Source: Gyromitra esculenta (Eukaryota; Ascomycota; Pezizomycetes; Pezizales; Discinaceae). From it: 64,000 nucleotides of DNA. Each line of letters begins with the position of its first letter. Position 1 is the stretch's first letter. Where the stretch lies: the NCBI GenBank assembly GCA_038503075.1, contig JBCAML010000008.1:1860001-1924000 (forward strand), read 5' to 3'. Below the pieces are notes generated by a model. The model was not told the DNA's origin. It saw only the letters and a list, made by a program, of their open reading frames with translations, and did no database searches. This document shows positions 1 through 11,406 of the stretch, in pieces. Both the position numbers and the translations under genes were made by a program.

Positions 1-99
1 CCGTTCAACGGAGTCAATATTATCTGATTGGCTCTCTCCGCCGCCCTCTCTTTCACCACTTTACTCTAAGCTCACGGGCTTACCCGCCAAATACAACAG
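1..99 (+). mobile_element. Terminal fragment of a TIR MITE cut by the window edge
   Basis: These bases match, in inverted orientation, the left end of the complete element at 30127-30553, both in the terminal repeat and in about 60 bp of adjoining internal sequence. The terminal part reads ACCCGCCAAATACAAC and is followed by a TA dinucleotide at 100-101, as expected for a TA target duplication. The rest of the element lies to the left of the window. Confidence 0.7.
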
Positions 100-101
100 T
101 A

Positions 102-701
102 GAACATGTATCAGTAAAAGCATCAGAACAGGTGAAGGAAACGCATCAGGAATTAAGCGCATCGTGCAGGAGAGAAGACATGGACGTATCAGGAAACACA
201 TCGTGTACAAAAATCGCTAGGAAATGCATTATCTCATACCTTCTCTAATTTAACCGGCGCAATAAAGCGGTAGTTTCGCAATCAGACGTTCACTCACTGA
301 AACCATTCCCTTTGTCAGGGTTGTACAGCACATGTCAAAAAATATTTAGAAACATGAAAACTTGGGTTTCGGATTTATTATTGGCCCCCAGAGTTTTTGA
401 GGATGGTTCTAGCAATTGAATTGGCTGATTTCTCGGTCTTTCTTGCCGTGCAATCTGTCAACACCCAATCCTTTGCTATGTCCCGCGTCTCACTCACTTT
501 TAGTCAGGAAACTACTTGGGGGAGGGAGGTAGCTGGTCCATAAACGGTGGTGTAGAGCCTTTTTCTGGTGACTTCATTACTATCACGGTGGGATACCAAT
601 TGTTTGCCATCCTTTCGGGTCGAGATAGCGTGCCTGGAAACGAACGAGGGATAGGGAATGACCGTCACGTGACAAGTCGGTTGCGAGACTACTAGCGAAT
701 T
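102..701. other. Intergenic, no feature seen
   Basis: No coding-like frame, RNA gene or clear repeat was recognised between the two TIR elements. Confidence 0.5.
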
Positions 702-1162
702 CAGGGAAAACGTTCAGGATACCATGTTTCTGATGAGTCTACATGCCAGATACCGTAATTGAGCCCCAATTTGTCTCTGATCAATCCAGAACTAATTCCT
801 GTCACCCAACCCCGTTCAGTGCTGCTGAGATGCTACGGCACCACAAATACTTTGCTCTGACCGCGTCCACCTACCCACCACAACACTACTGCCTACACCA
901 TGTAGAATTCGCACCTAAAAACCCTCTTTATCGCATACTATTTTATTTAGGAATATTAAGTGAAAAATAGAATAGTGCTCGATTTTCTGTGATCTTATTA
1001 CTTCAAGTCTGAGGTTTTCTTTGCCTAACTAGGCGGGCTAAAGGGGGTAAGCAACTGATGGTTTAGGTTTAGTTGTGGTGGGCACAATTGAAGCGAAGTA
1101 GTTGTGGTATCCGGCATACAAACTCATCAGAAACATGGTACAGTATCCTAAACGTTGTCCCG
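702..1162. mobile_element. MITE-like element with about 57-bp terminal inverted repeats
   Basis: The left arm (702-759) and the reverse complement of the right arm (1106-1162) align over about 57 bp. Shared blocks include CATGTTTCTGATGAGT and AGGATAC, with a 4-bp gap and a few transitions. The 346-bp interior holds no convincing protein; its single 75-codon frame is not protein-like. Length and structure fit a non-autonomous DNA transposon (MITE). A TA flanks the right end, but no clean target duplication is visible on the left, so the superfamily is left open. Confidence 0.7.
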
Positions 1163-1916
1163 TATATATATAAATAATATTTGCTGTCACGGATTTTCTT
1201 AGCTTGGCAGCCGATATTTATATCTACTGAGGGGTACTAGTGTCTTCCATAAGCTCAAATCTCCTAGCCCTAAGATTTTATGGTGCCCTAGGTCTAGGAA
1301 TTATTTGTTGTTATGGTAGGCTTCGCTTGGAATCTGGACTGAGAAGTTGGCAAAAGCCGAATCCGGGGAAAAAAATTCATAGAGAGTGAGGTGTGAGGTA
1401 ACCCCACAACCAAAACCCAACAAATATGCACCAAGCGAAGCGTTATCTCGCCTGGGTTTCTTTTCTCAAAGAAGTTTTGTGGTTGGTGTGTTGAAAGTAG
1501 GAGAATAGAAGTGTTCTTTTGATGTGTTGTAATATTCATTTGGTGGGGGTGAAACTAGCACTGAAATCCGTTGGTGTTGGTTTGACAGCGGTCCAGGTTA
1601 TTGACGAAGTCCACCATACGAATAGCTTTCTGTCACGTACACGTAGAAACTCACCTGATACTTGGTCAGCATATTGAGTTGCAACTGTACATACCGTATA
1701 AACTCGTGAAATTCGACCTGGCGCTGGTGGGGGGTTAAACCTAATAGAGTAGGATCGCTGCGGCTGAGGCTCTTTTTCTCTATATCTATCCAGTAAAAAA
1801 CCAATTTGATGCAATTGCACTAGGCTTTAGATGATGCAAGATATCGTCACCAATGCTAGCCAACATACCTCGACACTGGCACTGATTCACAATGCTTTGG
1901 TTTTGGGGGTAGTGGT
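1163..1916. other. Intergenic, AT-rich, no feature seen
   Basis: Short overlapping frames on the minus strand around 1300-1820 have no recognisable domain or splice-consistent structure and are treated as chance frames. Confidence 0.5.
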
Positions 1917-2013
1917 CACTGGTGATGGTGATGGTGATGGTAACGATGATGGTGATGATGACGATGATGGTGGTGATGATGGTGATGGTGATGGATGGTG
2001 ATGGATGGTGATG
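1917..2013. repeat. GAT/GGT-rich minisatellite
   Basis: About 97 bp of imperfect tandem GGTGAT hexamers with GATGAC and GGATGGTGAT variants. The tract is non-coding and lies in an intergenic stretch. Slippage would make its length variable between strains. Confidence 0.85.
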
Positions 2014-2157
2014 GCGGTTGTGTCCAGAATCGGTTGCATGATGTTAACTTGGCTTACAACTGCCATTCAACTCTGGGCTGGAATCACACATCACCACAGG
2101 TGCTTCATGCCTAAAAACAAACGAAGGGATCAAGCGAGCCGAAAACTCAATCTGCTC

Positions 2158-2274
2158 GTATTCTCATGACGTTTTTAAAACGGGCTACCTCTGCATCCCA
2201 TATAAAATAGGTAGGATCAGGGTAGTCTGTATGATATGTGGACCTAGCCCATTTTAAAAACGTTGCGAGAATAC
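2158..2274. repeat. Inverted repeat, about 33-bp arms
   Basis: The left arm 2158-2189 and the right arm 2240-2274 are reverse complements with few mismatches, sharing an ACGTTTTTAAAA core, and are separated by about 50 bp. It could be the core of a foldback element or a rearranged MITE. No coding content was seen. Confidence 0.65.
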
Positions 2275-2276
2275 AA

Positions 2277-2440
2277 GTACAGCGTACGGCAGAAAATATC
2301 GGGAAACCGGGGTCTACTGACAGGGTTCTGTGGTCAATTAAACTGCTAGAATCTTCCTCGAAAAGAAAACTCTGGGGAGCTAATGACAGCCCCGAACCCA
2401 AGTCCCCACGTCTCTCGATCTTTTTTGCCGTACGCTGTAG
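2277..2440. repeat. Second inverted repeat, about 40-bp arms
   Basis: The arm at 2277-2317 and the reverse complement of 2400-2440 share ACAGCGTACGGCA and then diverge gradually. It lies directly against the inverted repeat at 2158-2274, so the two hairpins are stacked. Both probably derive from inserted non-autonomous elements, which is an inference from structure only. Confidence 0.6.
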
Positions 2441-2446
2441 ACCTCT

Positions 2447-3042
2447 AGATCTCTAGCGGCTCTTGACCTCACAGGTTCCCTGCGGGAATAGAAACAACCG
2501 GATGGATCCGGTATATATTTTTTTTTAGCTTAAACTCTACGTATGGCGCTAAGGCTGGATCGATCATGAACACCTATAGCATGTAATATTACTTGTATCT
2601 AGATCTAAGGCTATAACTATAGCTAAGCCGTCCCCGCTGCTCCGCAGCGCCCCACGTATATTTGTATTCCCCCCCTTTCATTTAGGTCTCGATTTAGCAT
2701 TGTACCTTAGAATCCGCTCAACTTGAAAAATAACATAGCCTTCTATTAAATTATTTTATCACCTCTACCCACAAACCTTTGATGGACAATTTTTGTGGGC
2801 AGTTCGATCAGTTCCCTGCAACTTCAGGTGACTCCGCTAGTGGTGATCTTCAGGGCTTGGTATGATACGTTCCGTATTCACTAACAATTTCGTCTGTACC
2901 TAAATGCTAATCCTCATCCCCTAGAATGTTCCCGGAATTAACGAAAAGCCGGCCTATACTGATGGCTTGTACCCGTGGGATTCGGTATAATAGTTCTCTA
3001 TTTTTCCCGTTCTGTAGCCGGAGATTTTGGCCCACCAGATAA
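2447..3042. other. Intergenic, upstream of the hypothetical gene at 3043
   Basis: AT-rich with a poly-T run near 2519-2525. No gene, RNA or long repeat was recognised. Confidence 0.5.
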
Positions 3043-3636
3043 ATGCTAATGCCAATTTCCCAGAACCTCTTTTCACCCCAGGGATTCGAAGCCATTAACA
3101 CCCCAGAGCCTACCGTTGGCTTTCAGGTGGATGATTTTGTTCTCAGCCACGACGATCTCCCTGTGACTCCCTGTGACTCCCTCGATGGGTCTAAATTCGG
3201 TGGTGATTTAAGTACCTCCCAGTTATTCACGGAGCCGGTGCCAGAACGTTACCCTAAGTCTCGGAATCTTTTTCCTGGAAATGAGCAGCAGGCTGGTCAG
3301 GCTCGAGATTGCCTACCAACATTTTCGCCACCGCTCATGATCTCGCCAGACCCTCTGGCTATTACATCGCCTCTGAGGACAATATCTGCAGCCCAGAGGC
3401 TAAGGCTAGGGAAAGGGCGGCAAGCAAATGACAGCAGTGTTGGGGGGAAAACAGCAGTGAAGAGGACCTTACCCACGGCCAGGCGCATGCCCCAGCACAA
3501 TCTTAAACTGCTGAAGGAGTTTGAAGAGAGAATTGGGGAATTGAACGAGAAGGGGCTACCACAGTATGCGGAGTTACTAGAATGGCACCAGACCAGATAC
3601 TCTGAAGCCATGAACGCACTTGAAAGTTGCAGCTAG
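3043..3636 (+). CDS. Hypothetical protein, possibly truncated by an in-frame stop
   Basis: A single open frame encodes 197 aa from an ATG (a second ATG follows two codons later). The N-terminal 140 residues are Pro/Ser/Thr-rich and probably disordered. A basic patch sits near residues 118-155 and a predicted amphipathic helical segment occupies about 155-197 (LKLLKEFEERIGELNEK is visible). No family is recognised and no signal peptide is seen. The frame ends with TAG at 3634-3636, but protein-like sequence continues in exactly the same frame to 4149. A CAG to TAG change could therefore have split a longer gene. Alternatively this is the true C-terminus, or the whole is a chance frame. Confidence 0.4.
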   Translation: MLMPISQNLFSPQGFEAINTPEPTVGFQVDDFVLSHDDLPVTPCDSLDGSKFGGDLSTSQLFTEPVPERYPKSRNLFPGNEQQAGQARDCLPTFSPPLMISPDPLAITSPLRTISAAQRLRLGKGRQANDSSVGGKTAVKRTLPTARRMPQHNLKLLKEFEERIGELNEKGLPQYAELLEWHQTRYSEAMNALESCS

Positions 3637-4149
3637 GGTGACGTGGATAATGCGAGAGATAAAATGGATAACACGCTCTACTTGCTCCATGAGTATCTTG
3701 AGTGGAAACTTGGAGCTTCCGGAGACTGGAGTCTTCGAGTAGAGCAATGGAACACCAATCCTGGTGCTCCCCAGAATGCCCTCCCTCAAAATACAACAAT
3801 GTCTCCGTGTTTTCTAAGATGGAAGCCTCCTCTCTGCCCACCACCAACAACTTCCACCCTAGCCCCTAAGTTGTATTTCGCTCCAACATCCTTATTCAAG
3901 CCCTCTTCAGCTCAGAGTACTCCTATTTCCCTCACTTCTCTTCGTCCGTCTCCTTCACTTAGTAACGTATTCAACCAATCGGCCTTAGTCCCAGTATCCG
4001 CGACCGGGCAGCCGATTTTCCCAGCCTGTGAATCCGACTCCAGTACCAATTCACCTGACAATATGTCAAAGATCCGACCCTCTAACAATCTCGGAGCTCA
4101 ATGCCACCATGCGCATTGCATCAAGAATAGTAGGAGATATTCAGTATAG
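3637..4149 (+). pseudogene. In-frame continuation of the 3043 gene after a TAG stop
   Basis: This is the same frame as the preceding CDS, open for about 170 codons to a TAG at 4147-4149. The first 30 residues look helical and charged and fit as a continuation of the upstream helix. The rest is Ser/Pro-rich. The first in-frame ATG is at 3664, so independent translation would lose the beginning of the helix. No acceptable intron removes the stop, because the nearest GT..AG pair spans only 12 nt. A decayed C-terminal half is the simplest reading, but no homologue was identified. Confidence 0.35.
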
Positions 4150-7100
4150 CTGAGGTTCCCTTCGAGGCGACTTGTGAACAAGAGTGGGACTCTTGATCTC
4201 TTCCATTCTCCTTACATTGGGTACTGATAAAATATTAATGTTGAGTTGGAGGGGTGTTTATACACTTGATCGGTATTAGTTACTTTATATTTCTTGTTTT
4301 CTAATCAAAGTATAGGATGGTTATAGGCTATTGGTGGTTTTACAGTCCTTTCAAACGACCCCAGGAACGAAACGAATTCCACCGGGATGTTCTAATTTAC
4401 CTTAACTACATAAGTGCTACCATAGAAAAGCTATAGAAAGCTTACCTCTACAAAAAGACCTACGAAAGATGAGATCAAAGAAGCAATGGCAAAGTCGAGG
4501 ATGAGACATAGCAAGTGAGAGGAACGATAGGCTACTTGAAGAAGATAGGGGGACTACTGGTCAATGAAGGAGCTAAAAGTAGAGTTGACCATGTTTGATA
4601 AGATGGGGAGGTCGTGTATGGAGGAAAACTCTGGAGGGGAGAAGAGAGGGAGTGAGTGGATTAAGACGAGTGAGAAAGTTGAGAGAGAGAGGATTGTGAA
4701 CGTGGTCTACAAGTGATAAAAATCTTATTGTGTTTACCACTTTGGGTAGAGAAGGTGGACGTCTAGCATTGCAGAAATGTGATATGAAGTTGGGAGTTAG
4801 TTCATGTTATGGGCTATTTTAGTTTAGTTTTTGCTTTAGTGTGTTGCGAAGAGGGCCGTAGCCTCCGGGTTGAATGTACCTAATGAATAAAAAACACTAA
4901 ACTACACTAGTCCGCCCGGGGAAAAAAACCACCCAAACGATCATTGACCCAACTCACTGGCGCTATCTTTCTAGAAGTGTAATTTTTGGGTGTTGGGGTT
5001 TTAAGCTTTCTGATATAAGCTAATGTAACTGCTTTTATTGCCGATAGAGTTATGTAATAGGCTTCTCGATATCTACGCATACTATTCGTTGTTTTATAAC
5101 TTTGGTTTGCTTAGTGAACTACTAGAGCGAGCTAACTTCACGTTAAGACATTAGAATTTCCTCTCCTAGCCAAGTGGCTATTAGCTAAGATCTACGAGCG
5201 CCTTACCAATTGGGGAATTTCAACCTTTTAGCCTGAAATCCACTTACTCGAGTTTATGCGGTACGAACTATGTTAGAGCTACTTTTAGCTGAGTAGATAC
5301 TAGAGTTTTTGCTATTGGTTAGATCGTTGTGCTTAGAATATGGGTTTTACGAGGGGCCAAGTTAGAAAATAAACAGAGCAGATAGCTATTCTTGAGCGCT
5401 TTTTTCCAACAGTGGCCACATATGAGCGAGTGATAATTGGTGACGCGATTGGTAAAGTTCCGTTTCGGCTTCAGCCGGACAAATACATTGATAGTGATAT
5501 TTTACTATCTTATATTATTTGTTTATTCATTAGGTATAAGTGCCTTGTTGTAAATACATATGTAGATACTAAGTACGTCCGAAATATATTTCAGTTGGGA
5601 GTTGCGTGTATACTTCGTTTTGAGATTCGTTTATTTGACCTGGGGCTACTAGCTTCAACTGGCTAGCTTGCCTATCCCAATCGGTTCCCGTAATAGAGAA
5701 AGTATCTGCTAGACAGGTACCTGACACCAATTCGACCCAGTTCAAAAATACCGGCCTATCTTTATGCTCTATGGTTGAAACAAAACTTTCGTTTGTTTGG
5801 CCTATTGATTTTCATAGCATATAATTCGAGTGATAAATTATGATCGATAAAACATACGCTAGACCACTCTAGATCTGCAGCCATTTGTTTATATTTCGGC
5901 CGACGAATAGCTCTGAAATGAAGGCTGCTAACGCTCTTCCCATACCAACACGCTCCTTTCATCTCGCTCCCATCCTCCAACGTACTCAACAGAAGCCCAC
6001 CTGTTGGATATACTGGTACTTTCTTGTCCCGTTCGAGCGCGCACTGTCATGCGCACAACCCTTGGCATTAGACCCACGTGCTTTAGGGGTCTTGTTGGAT
6101 GGTCAGGATTATTCTATAAATTGGGTCATGTTGGACATGTACTATTAAAATAACCATTATTAAATCTACTATGTCCTGCACCATCCATAAATAACCCTAG
6201 AATGAGAGCAATAAAACAAGAATTATCTATTATCCCACATCATCCCTCTTAATTCTCATGGGCGTCGACGGATATTGTTTTTTTTGGGTATTTTTTTTTT
6301 GAAAAAATAAAAGTTTTCCGAAACGTTAAAATATGCCGCTAAGAATCTTAAGAGAGCGTGGGCAAGACTTTAATTTGGAATACTAAGATATAAATGTTAG
6401 TCTAATGAAAATTGCAAAAAAATAATTTCGATCAGCAAAATATATTAAAAAAAGGTAGGGATCCATACAAATTAAGCCAAGCCCATCGACATATCAAAAT
6501 ATCCAGGCCTATTGACAGACCTTATACGAACATAAACTCAACCCTCTCAATATCATCGACGTGCGAAGGTCTTCAAAACAATGTACGAGCCCCTCCACCC
6601 CTCCACCCCCCCGAATCTCTCCGTCTCCCAGAAAGCATTCGTATTTCAGCGTAGTAATAAAGTCGTTGATGTTCAACTCCGCAGGCATCCCCGACCCAAA
6701 CGTAGATCCTGGCTGCAGACGGGGCTACCTACCCTGCTCCTTATCTGGGAGTTTGGGCTCTGCTTGGCGCTGGTCGAGTAAATACCCGACAGGAGAGTAG
6801 GCGCTGAATGGTATTGTTGTGTGTTTCCCTGTCGTTGTTATGGGTAACAATGAGGCCATTGATAGGTGCTTGTATAATCATGTGCATTGAAGCGAGCGGG
6901 CGTCCGTGACTGTCGGTGGCGGCGGTAGGGGTGGGGGTGCACGTGGAGTTGTTCAAAGTGAATGTGTCGAGAGAGGGACGATATCGGTGTAGATCTAGGG
7001 CTTCGAACAGATGGAGGGTCTGTTATGGTGCTCTGCAGGTTCCAGATGGTACTCAGAGGGAGGGTATAACCTTAGAAATAGATGGCTTTTTGGTGGGTTT

Positions 7101-7802
7101 CTGGGAGAGGTGTTTGAAAATTTAAATATTCGTTTATTAGTGTCATGCCAAGGTGTACCGGTCTATCCGCTATTAGCCTTCACTTTTTCTCAAAAAAACA
7201 GAAGGGTAAGTTATTACGTGTACTAACCTCTCTGAATGGCCGTATAGTTAACTAATCACGTGCTTGTATGTGCAGAAGGCGATGGAATTTCAAATATTAA
7301 GCTTAAGTTTATAACGAGTTTTAGGTAGTAGTCGAATCCTAGTTAAGGAGCTTAAGGGTGAGTTCAAGGGTCGCACAATAGTGATGTTTAAATATTACAG
7401 GCTAATTATGTATTATTATTTTTGTTTCTAAGGTCTTGAGGCTCTTCAATACAGTAGCTCTTGGCGCAGCGGACTTGAAGAAAACACCCCAAATCCTAGC
7501 CGGCATTCCTCCAATACGTGGGGGTATTGGAGCTGGGGCCAGGGGTGTAAAGGTGGACATAGGTCTCACACAATCCTGTTGAGCGGTTAACCCCACCGTT
7601 TTTAACACCCCCTGACTGAAAGACAAGGTATGATAGTCATGGTAATCAGTTCCGGGTATTTTTCATCCTATCAAAGTTAGGGGAAAGAAGCTCTTATAGC
7701 TATGGTGGGAGCTCAGATAAAGAGTAAGGTACTTACAATTCGCCAACCAAATTCGTAACCAGAGACATTCGAGTTGCGCTAATCTACCCTAGCCTATCCT
7801 CT
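4150..7802. other. Gene-poor AT-rich stretch
   Basis: 3.6 kb without a supportable gene. The frames present are short (under 90 codons), overlap in several phases and lack domains. A poly-T/A rich patch lies at about 6270-6310. The region probably consists of decayed repeats, but no terminal repeats could be matched by eye. Confidence 0.5.
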
Positions 7803-8537
7803 CTACTTCCGCAGGTATGTTTTAAGTAGCTCTTTAACTTTCTTATAATGGTGCTTGTGTGCCAGGATGAGCGGTGTCTCTCCACGATTCCCCCGAGCAT
7901 GTAAATCAGCTCCTCTCTCGAGAAGCAGCGTGATGGTCGGTATAGCTCCATACAACACCGCTTGATGCAGTGGTGTCAAACCCTTTTCGTTTCTGGCCTC
8001 AATATCTGCTCCACTATCCAACAGCGCCGAGATGATCTCGTTTGCACCACTAGCTACTGCAATCTGCAGTGGCGTTTTATCACGATGGTCCTTGACGTCT
8101 ACGTTGGCACCCCTTTGCAGCAGCAATTTCACCATCTCCTCGAATCCTTCTTCTGTCGCGTGGTGAAGCGGTGTCTTGTTGTGTTGGTCCATCGCCTCGA
8201 CGTTGGCTCCCTTATCGAGTAACAGTCGGACTATTGATTCATCCCGGTGCATCACGACCTTGTGGAGTGCTGTGCCGGTGATCCAGTCCCTCTTGTTCTG
8301 TATGTCGATATTTGCGCCCATGTCTAGCAACAACGCGATAAGTTCTTGGTGGCCTCGCTCAGCAGCCCAGATCAACGCGGGAGCGCCCTCTTTGTCTTGG
8401 ACTGCGAGTTTGTGCAGAAGTGGGGTGAGGAGCGCTGCGAAGAAGCGACTTGTTTGAAGGAGACGGTTGAGAGATTTTGGGTCCAGTTGTTCGGCGATTG
8501 GGAGAAGAAGCTCGTTGGGGAGTTGGAGGAGCGACAT
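7803..8537 (-). CDS. F-box and ankyrin-repeat protein
   Basis: This is an intronless gene for 244 aa, starting at the ATG complementary to 8535-8537. Residues 1-45 form an F-box-like motif (LPNELLLPIAEQL, then LNRLLQTSRFF). About six ankyrin repeats follow from residue 50 to the end, with the recurring TPLH..A...G and LLL..GA.. patterns at about 50-82, 88-118, 120-150, 153-183, 186-216 and 219-244. Proteins with this layout are common in filamentous fungi. The F-box is expected to contact Skp1 of an SCF ubiquitin ligase and the ankyrin stack to bind a substrate. The substrate cannot be told from sequence. The gene stands alone among repeats and no defect is seen. Confidence 0.85.
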   Translation of the reverse strand: MSLLQLPNELLLPIAEQLDPKSLNRLLQTSRFFAALLTPLLHKLAVQDKEGAPALIWAAERGHQELIALLLDMGANIDIQNKRDWITGTALHKVVMHRDESIVRLLLDKGANVEAMDQHNKTPLHHATEEGFEEMVKLLLQRGANVDVKDHRDKTPLQIAVASGANEIISALLDSGADIEARNEKGLTPLHQAVLYGAIPTITLLLERGADLHARGNRGETPLILAHKHHYKKVKELLKTYLRK

Positions 8538-10167
8538 GATACCCTATAAGTAACGGTTGGGATTTTCTCGGGGGCGAGGTGGGTGATGGGGGAGTTTGTG
8601 ATACCAAAAGATACTAGTGGGGAATTTTTCTAGCGTTGTAGGAATTCAGGGGATGGGCTTCTAAATAGGTAGATAACGGTTGACATTTCTAATAGGGGTG
8701 CTTCTATCTGTCCCAGCAACCCTTCTTTGCGATTCCAAGCGCATATGTCTTCGGTACACAATATCGGCCGTTCGAATCACGGAATTACTCCATGTAGGGG
8801 TGGATCACCTCCCAGGCGTGCCACGATGGTGAATACCATCTGCAGCTGCATTCCAATAAAGTCGAAAACAATCCATTCTTTGCGAGGCTTAGAACGGTAC
8901 CCTTGCCGCAGAACTCTATAGGGTTAGGGTTGGCATGTGCTGCGCGAGTCAAACAACTGGTGAACACGATTCCCTATCTGGGGTTCGATTTGTCAACAGG
9001 GCTTCGAGTTCTGTGGATATTTAGTAAGTCTTGAAGGTTCGCATGCAGAGAGACAAACTAACGCCCTACTGTCTGTGTAAGTTGATGTTTCTGCCAGACA
9101 CACGTGCAGAAGAGTTGAGACAGACGAGCAAGAATTTCAGGCATCAGGGCCAGTCCTACCGAATGGCAACACGTCTATTTAGAAAGTACAGATCTAGCAG
9201 GAACAACAGATTGGTTAGAAGAAGTTCGGGCAGTGTAAGCCTCCTTTTGCTCAAACCCGAACTCGAGACGGACTATCTTTATTTGTTAAACGCAAAACTT
9301 CTGTCTAAGGCTTGGCATTTGGCAGTCAATTAGGCGTTCGAAGAAGGATTCGAAAGTGAAGGCTGCAAGAATTGGGCCAGGTCAGGCCGGAGCTTTCTCC
9401 GCAAATAACTCGAGCCTTAGGACGATAAGCCCCCTTCCTCGGATCACCATTGATTTCAAATCGCTTCTTGGGCCAGGCTTTCGCATGGAGGATATGAAAT
9501 TTTTGCTGAAGGATCCCACTGAGTATCGTAGTTTTTGGTAAAGAGTCGAGCTCATTTGCTCGAGAAAACAAAACCAAGTACACGTAGCGTTGGTAGGACT
9601 GCTCCGCCGCCAAATCTATAAGTCCGGTCATATTACAACTCCCGAAGCACCTCCCCGACCCATGGATAAGAAAAAAAGGAAAAAAATATCGATCAACCCT
9701 GGAATCAAAGCTCTGTGGAACACAAAAAAAAATTCGGTATTTGCTGCAGCCTTGACAGCGGATCTAATCACTATCGCTGAATCTGCCATAGTTTCCGGCA
9801 AAGCAAGGCAAAGTTCTTCAGCGTATATAAAGTTCTTATACTCCGGGCACCACCGATAGCGGCAGCCTGATAATACGACGTGATGAAAGGTATGGACGAA
9901 ACAAACCTGATAGGGCGTGCCAGTATGCTCCGCCAATGTTTACCATATATGCATTCACCAGGTATATATCTCCCCTCACGGACAACGGTCACCTCGCACA
10001 TTATGGCGAGCTTCCAACTTCGCTAAAATCCTAGTCCGATACACATTGCGATAAGAGTCGCCTTCTAAACGTGGAGCCACCAGGCTCCGACAATTAATGA
10101 CCTGATGTACGATATTATAGGATAATGATTCGTCCCAAGCCTTTACTTCGATCCATAGCATTAAGTT
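8538..10167. other. Intergenic with scattered coding-like remnants
   Basis: No intact gene. On the minus strand around 9985-10160 a frame with protein-like composition (EVKAWDESLSYN is visible) continues downstream of the decayed gene at 10168, and another lies around 9630-9936. Neither can be joined into a complete reading frame or recognised. A single GGGTTAGGG telomere-like unit occurs near 8920 but is not part of an array. Confidence 0.4.
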
Positions 10168-10665
10168 TTAAGCTCCGAGCCGCGAGTAATAATCCAACTT
10201 CTTTTCCGGCAGCTTCTTGATTCCATCAACCTCGCTTCCCTAACCACAAGATACCTGATACGAACTTTGTGCTCACAGAGAACTCGAGCATGGCGGTGTG
10301 TTGACCGCCGAGCCATGCAATACGCCCTGCGATGTACGATAACATAAGCTTTACCCATTGGCGCTGCTCCTGCGAAGAGGTAAGCGCGTCTGCATCCATG
10401 AGACGTCCCGCTGCAGGCACCTTGCTTTTTTTTTCTCTTCAAGATTTCGACACTGAGCAGGTGATGAATGGTTCTAGATGCAAGTCAAGTCCGCGTAGCT
10501 TATGCATGAAGGTCAAGACCCTTGATTGGATCAAGCAATCGACTGCGTTGTCGCGCGCCTCTATCGAACTCCTTTACGCCTTTCATCGCGAGTCTTTAGC
10601 GTCTTGTAGGCGAACACGGTATCTGTGGTCTTTGCGCACAGCGTATAACCACCTATATGAAGACT
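10168..10665 (-). pseudogene. Decayed unidentified gene with in-frame stops
   Basis: Minus-strand coding-like sequence runs from about 10665 to a stop at 10168-10170. It starts with a segment containing YRWLYAVRKDHRYRVR and is crossed by TGA (10583-10585) and TAA (10574-10576) in the same frame. It then continues coherently with NAVDCLIQSRVLTFMHKL. A last exon pair joins across a 46-nt GTGAGC..GAG intron and ends KKLPEKKLDYYSRLGA followed by TAA. Both internal stops are one C-to-T change away from CGA and CAA, as expected from repeat-induced-type or CpG decay. Earlier exons could not be joined in phase. The protein family is not recognised. Confidence 0.45.
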
Positions 10666-11357
10666 CTCTGTAAACTAAAATTTTTGGGAACTCGTTCATC
10701 CTGGAGTTTAGCTGCCCGTTTGAAGCCGTCCTATATATCCGCAGAGGAGCTGCTTTGAAATCAACCGAGTCCTCGGGGGAACGTCCTTACTGGAAACATC
10801 AACTTTCCCGACATCAACAGCCTTCCCCCCGAGAACAATTGCAAGGTTACCGATATGACAGCCAATCTCTAAACACAGCACCTAGCCGTACACCTCATCC
10901 ATCGACCGACCCGTCTCCGTCTCACAAACTAAAGCCTCCTTCTAAGACCCAGAGACACTCCGCAACTTCTCACTCACTCACTCCGGACCTTATCCTCCAC
11001 AGAAGCTAGTAGAGAAGTAGAAAAAACAAGGGAAGAACTACCACCACCGCTACTGCAACACACTACATTCTACGTCCATGAAAGATCTCGGAGCACGAGT
11101 CCCTGCTGCTGTGAAAAAGGGAAAAGACTACAAGTCATCAAACTAATTTCTCGCCCAGACATCCTGTGACGAAAACACTGGAAACGATATGACCCAAAGG
11201 CTTCTTCTCTGCTCACCCCCCCCCCCCCCATACCCTCCACATCATCTGTGTTTTCCGTTTTCTCGTTTTTTTTTTTTTTTTGTTAAACCATTGTTTCGCT
11301 ATTCTAAAGACCCAAGAACCCACACACGCAACAGAAGCCACCGTCACAGCGCGAACC

Positions 11358-11406
11358 TAAACCCAAACAACCCAAACCCAAACCCAAACCCAAACCCCAA
11401 ACCCCC
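11358..11406. repeat. CCCAAA-type tandem tract
   Basis: Several near-perfect CCCAAA hexamers run in tandem with small indels. The unit differs from the CCCTAA telomere repeat by one base. It lies internally and is short, so it is best viewed as a simple repeat. Confidence 0.7.

Noticed and set aside
1294..1820. Overlapping minus-strand frames that might be exons
   Set aside because: No phase-consistent splice joins them and no motif is seen.
2238..2456. Weak similarity between the frame at 2.3 kb and that at 26.5 kb (LLESSS..LKLWG)
   Set aside because: Only about 40 nt with many mismatches. It could be a shared repeat fragment, but is too weak to claim without a search.
8769..8782. B-box-like GTTCGAATCACGG suggesting a tRNA gene
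   Set aside because: The T-arm stem does not pair over five bases and no acceptor stem, D-arm or anticodon arm fits around it.
8916..8928. GGGTTAGGG as a telomeric repeat
   Set aside because: A single unit, not an array; similar single CCCTAA units at 24.4, 26.2 and 63.8 kb are also isolated.
10332..10673. 113-codon plus-strand frame
   Set aside because: It is the shadow of the minus-strand decayed gene, whose splicing and C-terminus are more protein-like.
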